Positions 25,472 to 34,126 are shown, numbered from the stretch's first letter. The stretch: DNA of 64,000 bases from Gp7-AA6 sp036395755 (GCA_036395755.1 DASWCZ010000082.1:5387-69386); one strand, 5' to 3'. The notes: generated by a model from the letters alone, not told the origin. Numbers and translations: made by a program.

Positions 25472-26502
25472 GAGAGCCTCCTCAGCCGTGGAAACTGCCG
25501 GCTCGGCAGGAGGTCCCATCCTTGCCCGTGGGGGACGACGAAGAGCGCCGCGATCCCCCGCCGGTCGGCGAAGGAGATTCCCGCCTTGGGTCCGAGCACG
25601 AAGAGGGCGGTCGAGAGCGCGTCCGCACGGGTGCCGGTGTCGGCGATTACCGTGACGGAGCCGGCGAACGGAGCTGCCAGGCCGGTCGAGGGATCCACGA
25701 TGTGGCCGGGACGCTCCGAGACTCCGGAGCTCGAGACCGAGCCATCCCCCGGCGAAAAGCGGCAGAGCTCGCGTGCCGAGTCGGAGCGGGGAAGGGCGAC
25801 CGACACCTCGCTGAGCTCCTCGCGGCGGGCCACGGCGGTCGCGGTTCCCACGAGAGAGATCTGCCCGCCGAAGTTCAACCGCGCGACGCCGACTCGGTGA
25901 CGGCGCAGCTCGAGCAGGGCGTAGTCGAGCGCCTCCCCTTTTCCGAATCCGCCGGAGTCGATCGATCCTCCGGCTGTCGCGAAGAAGAGGGTGCGCGTTC
26001 GCGCGTCGAGGCGCGCCTTCCGCCACCCGACGGCTTCCGGGCGAGCCCGGCGCGGATCGGGCTCGCGGCCGGTCAGGCCGAGAGCTTCCGTGATCGCGCC
26101 GACGGTCGGGTCGAAGGCGCCGTCGGTCTCGCGCGCGAGAGAGAGCGCCGCCGAGAGGCTGCGAAACGTTCTCGGCGACAGAAGAAATGGTCTGCTCGTC
26201 GCCGCGGCGTTCGCGAGGGAGAGCTCGGAGTCCGCCCGCCAGTTCGAGAGGCGCCGTTCGACCTCGTCGACGGCCTGGAAAGAAGCCGTCACCGCCGCTT
26301 CGGTCGAGACGCGGTCCGATCCGAAAGCGTCGATCTCGAGGACGGTGCCCATGGCGGAACGCGCCCGGGTAACCCGGAACGCGAGGTCGCGGGTCCGCGC
26401 GTTCATCGTCGGGAGAAGCGCCGCGATGGCGAGGCCCCCGATCAGACTGAGACTCAGTCTCAACGTCACGGCCGGCCTGCCCGGGCGGCGCGAACCAGAC
26501 AT
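25468..26502 (-). CDS. apbE: FAD:protein FMN transferase
   Basis: The 344-residue ApbE-type enzyme moves FMN from FAD to Thr in FMN-binding proteins. Motifs include ARSAMGTVLEID at the start, DPTVGAITEALGL, SGGFGKGEALDYA, LNFGGQI, HIVDPSTG and DALSTALFVLG near the end. An N-terminal hydrophobic stretch (about 12-32) suggests export or a membrane anchor. The start lies one base after the fur stop. A perfect 8-1-8 palindrome (26444-26460) falls within its early codons; a start at Met33 would place the palindrome upstream. Its likely substrate is the FMN-binding protein two genes downstream. Confidence 0.93.
   Translation of the reverse strand: MSGSRRPGRPAVTLRLSLSLIGGLAIAALLPTMNARTRDLAFRVTRARSAMGTVLEIDAFGSDRVSTEAAVTASFQAVDEVERRLSNWRADSELSLANAAATSRPFLLSPRTFRSLSAALSLARETDGAFDPTVGAITEALGLTGREPDPRRARPEAVGWRKARLDARTRTLFFATAGGSIDSGGFGKGEALDYALLELRRHRVGVARLNFGGQISLVGTATAVARREELSEVSVALPRSDSARELCRFSPGDGSVSSSGVSERPGHIVDPSTGLAAPFAGSVTVIADTGTRADALSTALFVLGPKAGISFADRRGIAALFVVPHGQGWDLLPSRQFPRLRRLS
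26444..26460. promoter_or_regulatory. perfect palindrome, candidate Fur-type operator
   Basis: AGACTGAG-A-CTCAGTCT is an exact 8-1-8 palindrome. The core CTGAGACT(C/G)AGTC recurs in the divergent fur/FTR1 promoter region at 27016-27036, supporting a common regulator, most simply the Fur protein encoded next to it. It lies within the annotated start of apbE. The TGAGA...TCTCA halves resemble Fur boxes of some other Gram-negative bacteria. Binding is inferred. Confidence 0.5.
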
Positions 26503-26503
26503 C

Positions 26504-27010
26504 TCAGTGGACGAGGTGGGGACGGCGGCCGGGGGCTTTGACTCTTTCGGCCGAGGAGATGCCTTCGGCGGTCAACGCCCGCGGCCGGCACTGGCGGCAG
26601 ATGCCGCGCATCTGGTGGCTGTGGGAGAGCGGCAGGAATCCGTAGCGCTCGCACACCTCGTCCTGCAGGCTCTCGATGCGCGGCTCGAAGAACTCGATCA
26701 CGCGACCGCATTCGTTGCAGATGAGGTGGTCGTGGTGCTCCCCGGCGCGAAGCCGTTCGTACCGATAGCCGATCTCGCCGATCCGGACGCGGCCGACGAT
26801 CCCCGAGTCGACCAGGAGCTCCAGCGTGCGATAGATCGTGGCCCTCGAGATCTTCTTGCCCTTGCCGCGCAGCCGGACCAGGATCTCGTCCGCCTCGAAG
26901 TGCTCATGGCGGGCAAAGAGCTCGTCGAACACGGCCTGACGCTCGGTCGTGAGCTTCAAGCCACGCCGTTCCAGGTATTTGCGGAAGATGATGCGTTCGC
27001 GGGTTCTCAT
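26504..27010 (-). CDS. fur: Fur-family ferric uptake regulator
   Basis: The 168-residue protein has an N-terminal winged helix (about 10-85, LTTERQAVFDELF and SRATIYRTLELLVD) and a C-terminal dimerisation domain with metal ligands: HEHFEADE, GEHHDHLICNECGRVIEF and HSHQMRGICRQC. The two CxxC pairs form the structural Zn site. It heads the apbE-porin-FMN-binding operon and is divergent from the FTR1 permease. Palindromic sites lie just upstream. It likely represses both transcripts when iron is replete, although other Fur-family metals cannot be excluded. Confidence 0.93.
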   Translation of the reverse strand: MRTRERIIFRKYLERRGLKLTTERQAVFDELFARHEHFEADEILVRLRGKGKKISRATIYRTLELLVDSGIVGRVRIGEIGYRYERLRAGEHHDHLICNECGRVIEFFEPRIESLQDEVCERYGFLPLSHSHQMRGICRQCRPRALTAEGISSAERVKAPGRRPHLVH

Positions 27011-27015
27011 GCGAT

Positions 27016-27036
27016 TGCGACTCAGTCTCAGTTGCA
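27016..27036. promoter_or_regulatory. palindromic site between fur and FTR1, candidate operator
   Basis: The arms TGC(G)ACT and AGTTGCA are inverted with one mismatch around the core CAGTCTC. The stretch shares CTGAGACTGAGTC on the minus strand with the palindrome at 26444-26460. It lies six bases upstream of the fur ATG and about 60 bases before the FTR1 ATG, where one repressor could control both directions. Confidence 0.55.
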
Positions 27037-27094
27037 GTATTCTCCACGGCCCCGGGCTTGTCAACCCCGCGGCGGGAGGGACGTCCAAAAGGTC

Positions 27095-27880
27095 ATGTGG
27101 CAGGGTTTCACCATCGCGCTGCGGGAGGGGATCGAGTCCTTCCTGATCGTCGCGCTCACGCTTTCGTACCTCAGACGGACAGGCCGCGCCGGTCTGGCGC
27201 GCGCCGTTTACCTGGGGATCGCGGTGTCGGTCGTCGCCTGCGTGGCCGCGGGCTTTCTCTTCTCCGAGGCCGGCAAGAAGCCCCTCTGGGAGGGGATCCT
27301 CGCGTTGACCGCCGCGGCGCTCGTGGGAAGCCTGCTCGTCTACATGAAGCGCGTCTCGTCGCGCATGAAATCGGACATCGAGACCCGGCTCGAGAACCGG
27401 GCGCGGACGACCTCGCTGCGACGCGCGTTCTGGGGCGTATTCGCATTCACGCTCCTGATGATCACGAGGGAAGGGATGGAGACCGCTCTCCTCGTCGCGA
27501 CCGCGCTCTTCCAGATGAAGTCGACCGCGGTCGGCGGCGGCCTCGTCCTCGGCCTGGTGGCGGCGGTCCTGATCGCCTTCGCGTGGACGCGCCTGGGCCG
27601 CGGAGTCGATCTCCGCGGCCTCCTGAACGTCTCGGCGATCTTCCTGGCGATCTTCCTCGTCCAGCTCCTCCTCTACGGCGTCCACGAGCTCGCGGAGGCC
27701 GGCATCCTTCCCAACTCGCAGACGATCCACGACGCGACGGAGATCCTGGGACCCGACGGCCGCGTGGGACACCTGCTCGCGTATTCGCTCGCGATCGTGC
27801 CGACGCTGTGGCTCGCCGGCCTGTGGTGGAAGCGTCGCGTGGCGCGCGCGCACCTGACCGGAACGCGCAACGCCGCGTAG
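27095..27880 (+). CDS. FTR1-family high-affinity iron permease
   Basis: The 261-residue inner-membrane protein has about seven helices and the two iron-binding motifs of FTR1/EfeU: REGIE (residues 11-15) and REGME in the fourth helix, both R-E-x-x-E. It imports Fe3+ or oxidised Fe2+. The ATG at 27095 is about 60 bp from the candidate operator and divergent from fur. Classical partners EfeO/EfeB are absent; the neighbouring flavoprotein operon may supply the redox step. Confidence 0.93.
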   Translation: MWQGFTIALREGIESFLIVALTLSYLRRTGRAGLARAVYLGIAVSVVACVAAGFLFSEAGKKPLWEGILALTAAALVGSLLVYMKRVSSRMKSDIETRLENRARTTSLRRAFWGVFAFTLLMITREGMETALLVATALFQMKSTAVGGGLVLGLVAAVLIAFAWTRLGRGVDLRGLLNVSAIFLAIFLVQLLLYGVHELAEAGILPNSQTIHDATEILGPDGRVGHLLAYSLAIVPTLWLAGLWWKRRVARAHLTGTRNAA

Positions 27881-27907
27881 ATATCGATCCACGACCCGGG
27901 TCGCCCG

Positions 27908-30259
27908 CTAGGACGGGAACTTCATGCGCCGGAGCAGATCGACGAACCGCGGGTCCGACCGAAGAGGATCGAAAGCCCGCTCGACGTTCAGATAGACCAG
28001 CCGACACGCCCTCTCCCCGTACGCCTTCTCCAGCCATTCGAAGGCCCGGTCCTTGTTTCCGAGCCCCACGTAGACCCACGCAATCGGGAAAGCCGAGACG
28101 TACCGACGTTTCGAGAGTGCCGCGAGCTCCGCCAGCGCTTTCTCCGCCTCGCTCCGCCGGCCCGCGACGCCACAGGCGTATCCGCGCAGCGCGATCGCGT
28201 CCGGCTCGTCCGGTGCGAGCCGGCCTGCGATCCCGAACTCGCGAATCGCGTCCTCCGGAAGGTTTTTCCGAAGATAAGCAAACCCCAGATAGACGTGCGC
28301 CAGGAAGAAGTCGGGATCGAGCTCGAGCGCCTTTCGCTGCTCTTCGATCGCCCGTTCGTACTGCCCCCCCCAGTAGTAAGTGGTACCGACGTCCGTGTTG
28401 ATGACGAGGTTCAGCGGATCGAGATTCTGCGCACTCTGGATCTCCCTCAGGGCCGCCGGGAAACGTCCGCATACAGAGAGATAGTTGGCATACCACTGAT
28501 GGCCCGTCGGGTAGTTCGGGTTCAACTCGATGGCCCGGCGGAACTCCCTCTCGGCGCCCGGCCAGTCCCAATCGAAGAGGTACTTCAGATCCGCGAGAAG
28601 CGCGTGCGCCTGGGCGAGGTTTTCGTCGATCTCGAGCGCGCGGACCGCAGCAGCCCGCGCTTTCGGCCAGAACTCCTTCGGGGGACCCTCGCCGTAAAAG
28701 GCTAAGAGATGGAAAGAGTCGGCCAGGCCGGCGTACGCGAGCGCGTAGCCGGGATCTTTTTCGATCGCGCTTTGAAAGAACTGGATGCTCTTCCCGATCG
28801 ACTCTCCGGTTCGCTTGTTCCAGTAGTACCGACCTTTCAGATAGAGGTCGTATGCCTCGGGGTTCTCCGTGTAACGCCGGGCGAGCCGCTTTTCCTCTTC
28901 GCCCGTGAGTTTCAGGCGCAACGACTGCGAAATCTCCCGCGCGATTCCCTCCTGCACCGCGAAGGCGTCGGAGAACTTCTCCTGGAATCGTTTTCCCCAC
29001 ATCTGCGATCCGCGCTTGACGTCGGTCAGCTCCGCCTGGACGACGAGGCTGTCGCCCCGCTGCAGGACGCGACCGGTCAGGACCGCTCGGACCCCGAGGT
29101 CCCGACCCGCCTTCAAAGGATCCTTCCCCTTGTAAACGAAGACGGTCGTCGGCGGAAGAACGCGGAGCTGCGGCAGCTGCGAGAAGCTGTTGATGAGGCT
29201 CTCGGTCAAGCCGTCGCTCAGGTATTCCGCGTTCGGATCCCGGCTGGCGTTGGTGAAGGGAAGGACTGCCAGCGAATCGACGGGCGCGGCGCGATGAAGC
29301 CAGGCCGGCACGCCGAAGATCGCCAGAGAAGCCAGAATGGCCAGGGCGACCAAGATGACGATGGGGGGCGCCACGCGAGGTCCCGGCGGTGGAGGGGTTG
29401 GTTCCCAGGCCGGTTCGGTCAACACGACCTTGAGAGCAAAAGCCAGGTCCCGGGCTGACTCGAATCGGCTCGCCGGATACTTGGCCAGGCATCGGAGGAT
29501 GACGAGCCTCATGTGATCCGGAAGGTCCGGCACCAGATCGGCGGGATCCTTGGGTTCGTCGCGGAGAATCGCGGCCAGCGTTTCCGCCGGGCTCTCGCCG
29601 AAGAAGGCGCGCTTGCCGGTCGCCATCTCGTAGAGGATGCAGCCGAGCGAGAAGATGTCGCTCCTCGGGTCCGCGTGACCGCCGCTCGCCTGCTCCGGCG
29701 ACATGTATCCGGCCGTTCCCATCACGGTGCCGGTCTTCGTGGGAGTGGCGATCGTGGGCGAAGTCTCGGTCAATTTCTCCGGCTCGGGTCGCGCGAGGCC
29801 GAAGTCCAGGATTTTCACGCGGCCGTCGAAGGTCAGGAAAACGTTCTCCGGTTTCAGGTCCCGGTGAACGATGCCGTGGGAGTGCGCCGAGGCGAGCCCG
29901 TCGGCGACGCACAGGCCGATCTCGACGGCGGTGCGCCACGGCAGGGGATTCCCCGCCAGACGCTTGCGGAGAGTTTCCCCTTCCAGAAGCTCCATAACGA
30001 GGTACTCGATCCCCGACTCGTTGCCGAAGTCGTGAATGTCCACGATGTTCGGATGCGCGAGAGCGGCCACCACGCGCGCCTCACGCTCGAACCGGGCCAG
30101 AGACTCAGGGTCGCGAGAGAGATGGTCGGGCAGGACCTTGACGGCGACTTCGCGATCGAGCCGCACGTCGCGCGCGCGGTAGACCTCCCCCATGCCTCCC
30201 GCGTCGATCGGCGCGAGAATCTCATAGGGCCCCAGGCGAGTGCCCGCCGGCTGCGTCAC
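27908..30259 (-). CDS. Ser/Thr protein kinase with TolB-like and TPR domains
   Basis: The 783-residue protein opens with a Hanks-type kinase (about 11-270): GGMGEVYRA, VKVL, HRDLKPEN, DFGLARP and APE-type MSPEQASG. One membrane helix (about 292-315) is followed by a FlgO/TolB-like domain (SLAVLPFTNASRDPNAEYLSDGLTES) and at least seven TPRs to the end. This kinase-helix-TPR plan is common in Acidobacteriota. It phosphorylates unknown targets in response to unknown signals. A gap of about 27 bp separates its stop from the convergent FTR1 gene. Confidence 0.93.
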   Translation of the reverse strand: MTQPAGTRLGPYEILAPIDAGGMGEVYRARDVRLDREVAVKVLPDHLSRDPESLARFEREARVVAALAHPNIVDIHDFGNESGIEYLVMELLEGETLRKRLAGNPLPWRTAVEIGLCVADGLASAHSHGIVHRDLKPENVFLTFDGRVKILDFGLARPEPEKLTETSPTIATPTKTGTVMGTAGYMSPEQASGGHADPRSDIFSLGCILYEMATGKRAFFGESPAETLAAILRDEPKDPADLVPDLPDHMRLVILRCLAKYPASRFESARDLAFALKVVLTEPAWEPTPPPPGPRVAPPIVILVALAILASLAIFGVPAWLHRAAPVDSLAVLPFTNASRDPNAEYLSDGLTESLINSFSQLPQLRVLPPTTVFVYKGKDPLKAGRDLGVRAVLTGRVLQRGDSLVVQAELTDVKRGSQMWGKRFQEKFSDAFAVQEGIAREISQSLRLKLTGEEEKRLARRYTENPEAYDLYLKGRYYWNKRTGESIGKSIQFFQSAIEKDPGYALAYAGLADSFHLLAFYGEGPPKEFWPKARAAAVRALEIDENLAQAHALLADLKYLFDWDWPGAEREFRRAIELNPNYPTGHQWYANYLSVCGRFPAALREIQSAQNLDPLNLVINTDVGTTYYWGGQYERAIEEQRKALELDPDFFLAHVYLGFAYLRKNLPEDAIREFGIAGRLAPDEPDAIALRGYACGVAGRRSEAEKALAELAALSKRRYVSAFPIAWVYVGLGNKDRAFEWLEKAYGERACRLVYLNVERAFDPLRSDPRFVDLLRRMKFPS

Positions 30260-30352
30260 GGAATGCCGGGCCGATTCTAGGCCGGCCTCGTGAGCTTCGA
30301 GCGCAACGTCACGGAAGGTCTCCGGAATCGCAGAACGGGGATCGGGAAAAGC

Positions 30353-31654
30353 TCAGCGTCGGGACCGGAACTCCTTCGTCCAAGCGAGAAAAAGGGCGCC
30401 TGCGCCGGACCTCGCGGCTCCGGACCGCTGCCTGAGGAGTCCGAAGTTGTAGGAATAGTCGAGCTCCAGACTCGAGTCCCAGAGAAACCCGCTCGTCAGA
30501 CCGGCCGTCGCCGCGTGGAGCGTCCCTGTGCGGTCCGTGACGGAGCCCTGCGGCGTGAAGCGCGGACGGTCGAGCCACGCGAGTGACCCTCGTATCTGCA
30601 TGTACAGGAAGAAGAGCGCCTGGTAGCGGTACTCGAGATTGGCGATCGCATATCGGGAGGGAAAGAACTCCTGGAATCCTGCCGCCGGAAGGATGGGCGC
30701 CGAGAGAGACTCCCAGTCGCCCGCGTTCGATCCTCCGCCCAAACGAAACGCGGAGAACCGGTCGAGGTGGACTCCACGTCCGGCATAGGCCGAGGCGACG
30801 TAGCGGTGCCTTTCTCCCGCGAAGAACGGCATTCCACTCGCGGCCACGGCGTAGAGGCTGACCGCTCGAAAATCCCTCGACGCCTCCGCGTTCTGCAGAC
30901 CGAAGACTCCTCCTCCCCAATCTTTCCAATCGGAGCGGTGCCCGGCCACGCCGTCCAGGCCGGCCGCGAAGCCCGCATGGGGAAGCTCCAGGATGTTGCG
31001 CTCCAGCGCGTCCGCCCGAAGGCGAAGATGGATGCGCCCCTCGTACGTCTCCTGCGGCAGGACGAAGGCGGAAGCCGTGTCGCCGCCGCGCGCAAAGAAG
31101 AGGTAACCCGGCTCATACGTGAGCGCGGCCTCGAAGGCGTTGTCCTGGCGGCCGGGAGACAGCGTTCTCCTGTATCCGATCCCGGCGCCCGCCCGCACGA
31201 AATTCCATTTGAGCTCTTCCGCCGCGACGCGGCGGCCTTCGACATACTCCGAGCGAGCGAAAGGAAGCGTCACGTTCTCGAACGTGAGCGCCGCCTCCAA
31301 ACCGGATGGAACGAGCCTGCGGTTGTAACGGGCATCGTTGGCGAGCACCGCGATGTCGGCCCGCAGGCGCTCCGCCCCGTCCTGCCGGTTACGCCAGAAG
31401 AAGAGTCCTCCGGAGGGAACCAGGACGCGCTGCTCCAGCCCGCCCGGGATCCACTGCGCACTGAGCACGATCGCCGTTACAGAAGTCCGGTCGCGGGCCG
31501 CCGCTGAGAGGGTTCTCCCGAAGACCGTTTCGGTCCAGGCCTCCCCGGCGCGTGGGGTTCGCGCGTCCTGCGCCGAGAGTGACGCGGCGAGGAGAAAGCC
31601 GGCGGCGAAGAAACTCGGGGAGAAACTCCCTCTCTTGTTCATCGAGACGCTCAT
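30353..31654 (-). CDS. exported beta-rich protein, possible outer-membrane barrel
   Basis: The product is 433 residues from an ATG at 31654 (MSVSMNKRGS; an alternative ATG is at 31642). A signal peptide ends near LSAQDA. Repeated amphipathic strands with aromatic ends and the pattern of the second half (FSAFRLGGGSNAGDWE, NLEYRYQALFFLYMQIRGSLAW) resemble a surface-antigen/Omp85-type or other outer-membrane barrel. No recognisable ribosome-binding site fixes the start. The upstream frame is rejected because it runs through another gene's tail. Function unknown. Confidence 0.7.
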   Translation of the reverse strand: MSVSMNKRGSFSPSFFAAGFLLAASLSAQDARTPRAGEAWTETVFGRTLSAAARDRTSVTAIVLSAQWIPGGLEQRVLVPSGGLFFWRNRQDGAERLRADIAVLANDARYNRRLVPSGLEAALTFENVTLPFARSEYVEGRRVAAEELKWNFVRAGAGIGYRRTLSPGRQDNAFEAALTYEPGYLFFARGGDTASAFVLPQETYEGRIHLRLRADALERNILELPHAGFAAGLDGVAGHRSDWKDWGGGVFGLQNAEASRDFRAVSLYAVAASGMPFFAGERHRYVASAYAGRGVHLDRFSAFRLGGGSNAGDWESLSAPILPAAGFQEFFPSRYAIANLEYRYQALFFLYMQIRGSLAWLDRPRFTPQGSVTDRTGTLHAATAGLTSGFLWDSSLELDYSYNFGLLRQRSGAARSGAGALFLAWTKEFRSRR

Positions 31655-31692
31655 CGATTCTATTTCTGCCGGCCGTGTCAGAACCGGAACGT

Positions 31693-31783
31693 TCAATTGA
31701 ACGTGCCGAGATCGGGGGACTCGTTGCACCCTCCCGGCAGAGCGAGGAAAAGGAACGCGAGAGATCGGAGAATGCTTCTTCAT
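31693..31783 (-). pseudogene. tiny lipoprotein gene apparently broken by one base
   Basis: The ATG (31781-31783) overlaps the beta-helix gene's stop. Read directly, the frame gives MKKHSPIS. With one C removed after ATGAAGAAG it becomes a normal small lipoprotein, MKKILRSLAFLFLALPGGC..., ending at the TGA at 31693-31695. The lipobox LPGGC and hydrophobic core look real. Either a 1-base insertion killed the gene or the base is a sequencing error. Confidence 0.35.
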
Positions 31784-32865
31784 GGCTTTCCTCCGCAGCG
31801 CGGAAGCGGGTCGGGAAAGGAGCTCTCGAAGGTGTTCCCCTCCCAGCAGTTGCCGGATCCCGACGTGTCCCAGACGAGGTCGGCCCCGGGAAGCGGCGCG
31901 ATCTTCGGATCCGGGCTCCCGCCGTTTTCGAGCGCTACGTTATTTCGGATCTCGTTGTCGTCGGGGAAGGGACTGATGCGCGGATCCAAAGCGGCCGCGT
32001 CGGGAGGCAGCTGCGCGATCAGGATCCCGGCGCTGTCGTTGCCGGTCACGATGTTGCCAGTGACGGTCAGCTCGTCGCCGCCGACATTCAACAATCCCAC
32101 GCCGCTCGGCAGGAGCGACAGGATGTCGGAGGGATCGGTCACCGGGTTGGGCCGATTGTTGTCCAGGAGCAGGTTGTTGCGCACCGTGACGTCCTTCGTC
32201 ACGGTCTCGTCGAGACCGGGCAGGAGGTCCACGAGGATGCCAGCGGAGTTTCCGACGCAGCCGTTGGAGGAGACCGTGACGTCGACGCTGTTCTCGACCT
32301 CGATCCCGACTGTGCTGTCCTGCGCGACGTTGCCTCCGACGGTGATGCCGCGGGACTGGCCGATATAGATGGCGGTGTCATTGCTGCCGGAGACGAAGTT
32401 CCCATCGATGCGGCCGTCCGCGCTGTGCAGCGCGAAGATGCCGTACTCGCCGTTGCCGAGGTACGTTCCGCCGGTGACGGCGAAGTCCCGTCCGTTCTCG
32501 ATCAACACGCCGTTGCCGACGTAGTTCCGAATCTCGAGCCCGCGGAGACGGAATCCTTTTATCGTCGACACGGGGGACGGCGGCGCGGCGTGGATTCCCG
32601 TGTCGCCGGAGAGCCCGACGCCGTCGAGCACCGCGCCCGGGCTGCCCTCGATCGTGATCCCGTTTTTCGCGACCAGGACATTTTCGCGATAAGTGCCGGC
32701 GGGGACCTTCACCGTATCGCCCGGCTGACTCGCGTCCACGGCAGCCTGGATGGTCGTCGAGACGACCATCGGGCGCGCTCCCGCCGGAGACGAAACGGCC
32801 GCGAGCTGCAGGGCGATCAGACGCGAAAACCGGAATGCGCTCAGGACCAGCTTCGTGGAATTCAT
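31780..32865 (-). CDS. secreted right-handed beta-helix protein
   Basis: The 361-residue protein has a signal-like N-terminus (about 1-30) and parallel beta-helix (PbH1/NosD-type) repeats: the opening TIQAAVDASQPGDTVKVPAGTYRENV is typical, followed by rungs with conserved N/G turns (GNGVLIENG, TAIYIGQS, GIEVENS). Such folds bind or cleave carbohydrate, but no catalytic triad is evident. The ATG at 32865 follows a ggag. It is divergent from a winged-helix/FHA regulator, which may control it. Confidence 0.85.
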   Translation of the reverse strand: MNSTKLVLSAFRFSRLIALQLAAVSSPAGARPMVVSTTIQAAVDASQPGDTVKVPAGTYRENVLVAKNGITIEGSPGAVLDGVGLSGDTGIHAAPPSPVSTIKGFRLRGLEIRNYVGNGVLIENGRDFAVTGGTYLGNGEYGIFALHSADGRIDGNFVSGSNDTAIYIGQSRGITVGGNVAQDSTVGIEVENSVDVTVSSNGCVGNSAGILVDLLPGLDETVTKDVTVRNNLLLDNNRPNPVTDPSDILSLLPSGVGLLNVGGDELTVTGNIVTGNDSAGILIAQLPPDAAALDPRISPFPDDNEIRNNVALENGGSPDPKIAPLPGADLVWDTSGSGNCWEGNTFESSFPDPLPRCGGKP

Positions 32866-32974
32866 GTCATCTCCTTCTTTCCGTCATTCGTTGACTGATA
32901 ATCACGATCGTCGTTTCCTCCGAGAGAGTCTTGGGAAACAGCTGGGTTTCTTCTGGTTTTCTTTGAGAGCCGCC

Positions 32975-33610
32975 ATGCGAGTTCGCTTCGCCGACTGCAC
33001 GTTCGACTCGGAAACCCGGGAGTTCCTTCGCGGTGGAGAGGCGGTTCACCTTCACCCGAAGGCTTTCCGCCTCCTCGAGATCCTGCTCGAAAACCGTCCC
33101 CGGGCCCTTTCCAAAGCGGAGCTGCACGAGGGTCTGTGGCCCGGCAGCTTCGTTTCCGAAGCCAACCTGGCGAGCCTGGCAGCCGAGATCCGCCGGGGTA
33201 TCGGGGAAAAGGGGCGGGGAGCCCGGACGCTCCGAACCGTCCATGGTTTCGGCTACGCGTTCTCCGGAGAAGTGCACGAGGCGGGAAGCGCGCCTGCCGG
33301 CGACCGGTTCACCCTCGCCTGGGATCAGCGAGAAGTCACACTGGCGACGGGAGAGAACGTCGTCGGCCGCGACCGGAACGCGACTGCGCGGATCGACGAC
33401 TCAACGATCTCCCGGCATCATGCGCGCATCGTCGTTGCCGGGAAGAGCGCCACGATCGAGGATCTGGGGAGCAAGAACGGGACGTTCGTCGAAGGAAAGC
33501 GGATCGAGAAGCCCCGCGCTCTCTCGGACGGAGAAAGAATCCAGGTGGGCTCGATCGTGCTGACGTTCCGCGTGTTCTCGCCCGAAAAGTCCACCGACAC
33601 CCGGCGCTGA
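32975..33610 (+). CDS. winged-helix transcription factor fused to an FHA domain
   Basis: The 211-residue protein has an OmpR/PhoB-type DNA-binding domain (about 1-95, LHPKAFRLLEILLENRP, LRTVHGFGYAF) followed by an FHA domain (about 110-200) with the phosphothreonine-binding set GRDRNA, STISRHHARI and SKNGTFVEG. FHA domains read phospho-Thr, so a Ser/Thr kinase such as the one at 27.9-30.3 kb may supply the signal. The ATG at 32975 starts directly on the DNA-binding domain. It is divergent from the beta-helix gene. Confidence 0.92.
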   Translation: MRVRFADCTFDSETREFLRGGEAVHLHPKAFRLLEILLENRPRALSKAELHEGLWPGSFVSEANLASLAAEIRRGIGEKGRGARTLRTVHGFGYAFSGEVHEAGSAPAGDRFTLAWDQREVTLATGENVVGRDRNATARIDDSTISRHHARIVVAGKSATIEDLGSKNGTFVEGKRIEKPRALSDGERIQVGSIVLTFRVFSPEKSTDTRR

Positions 33611-33649
33611 GCGCGCGACGAAAGTGCGGGAGAGAGGGTCCTCCGGCCG

Positions 33650-34126
33650 TCAGCGGGTGGCGGGCTGGCCCGATCGCAGCATCGCCTGCAGGATCGTCTC
33701 GGAGATCCCGGCGTTTCGAAGCTCGAGAATCTCCGCCGTCGTCAGCTGGTAGTTGACGTTGTCGGTCCGGACCTTTTTCAGGATGAACTCGTCGGAGAGC
33801 CCTTCCTGCTTCAACTTCAGGATGTCCCGGTAGGGTCGGGCGGGCGGCTCGGAAGGAGCGTCCACGGCGATCGCGGGCTGATCGGGCACAATGGCTGCGA
33901 GCGGCGGGGTCGCTGGAGAAGCGGCCGGCGGCGGCGGAAGGTTCAAAGCCAGCGGCGTGGGCGGAGGCGGAACGGGCGGCGCCGGATTCGGGTTCGGAGC
34001 CACCGGCGCGCCGGTCCCCGGCGACGTCGGCCCGGGAGCCGGTGGAGGTGGAGATTGCCGGGACGTCTGGCAGCTCGAGAGTCCGATGGCCGCGGCGAGA
34101 AGAAGCATCCAAACGCGCGTTTTCAT
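33650..34126 (-). CDS. Pro-rich lipoprotein, function unknown
   Basis: The 158-residue protein has a lipoprotein signal (lipobox LSSC, Cys 19), a long Pro/Ala linker (about 24-90) that could span the periplasm, and a helical C-terminal domain with two short repeats (DILKLKQEGLSDEFILKKV and ILELRNAGISETILQAML). The repeats resemble small helical modules found in other exported proteins of this type of organism. The function is not known. Confidence 0.78.
   Translation of the reverse strand: MKTRVWMLLLAAAIGLSSCQTSRQSPPPPAPGPTSPGTGAPVAPNPNPAPPVPPPPTPLALNLPPPPAASPATPPLAAIVPDQPAIAVDAPSEPPARPYRDILKLKQEGLSDEFILKKVRTDNVNYQLTTAEILELRNAGISETILQAMLRSGQPATR

Noticed and set aside
27462..29939. Long frame in another phase on the minus strand across the Ser/Thr kinase gene
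   Set aside because: Arg/Gly/Pro-rich composition with no motifs; the true kinase frame explains the region.
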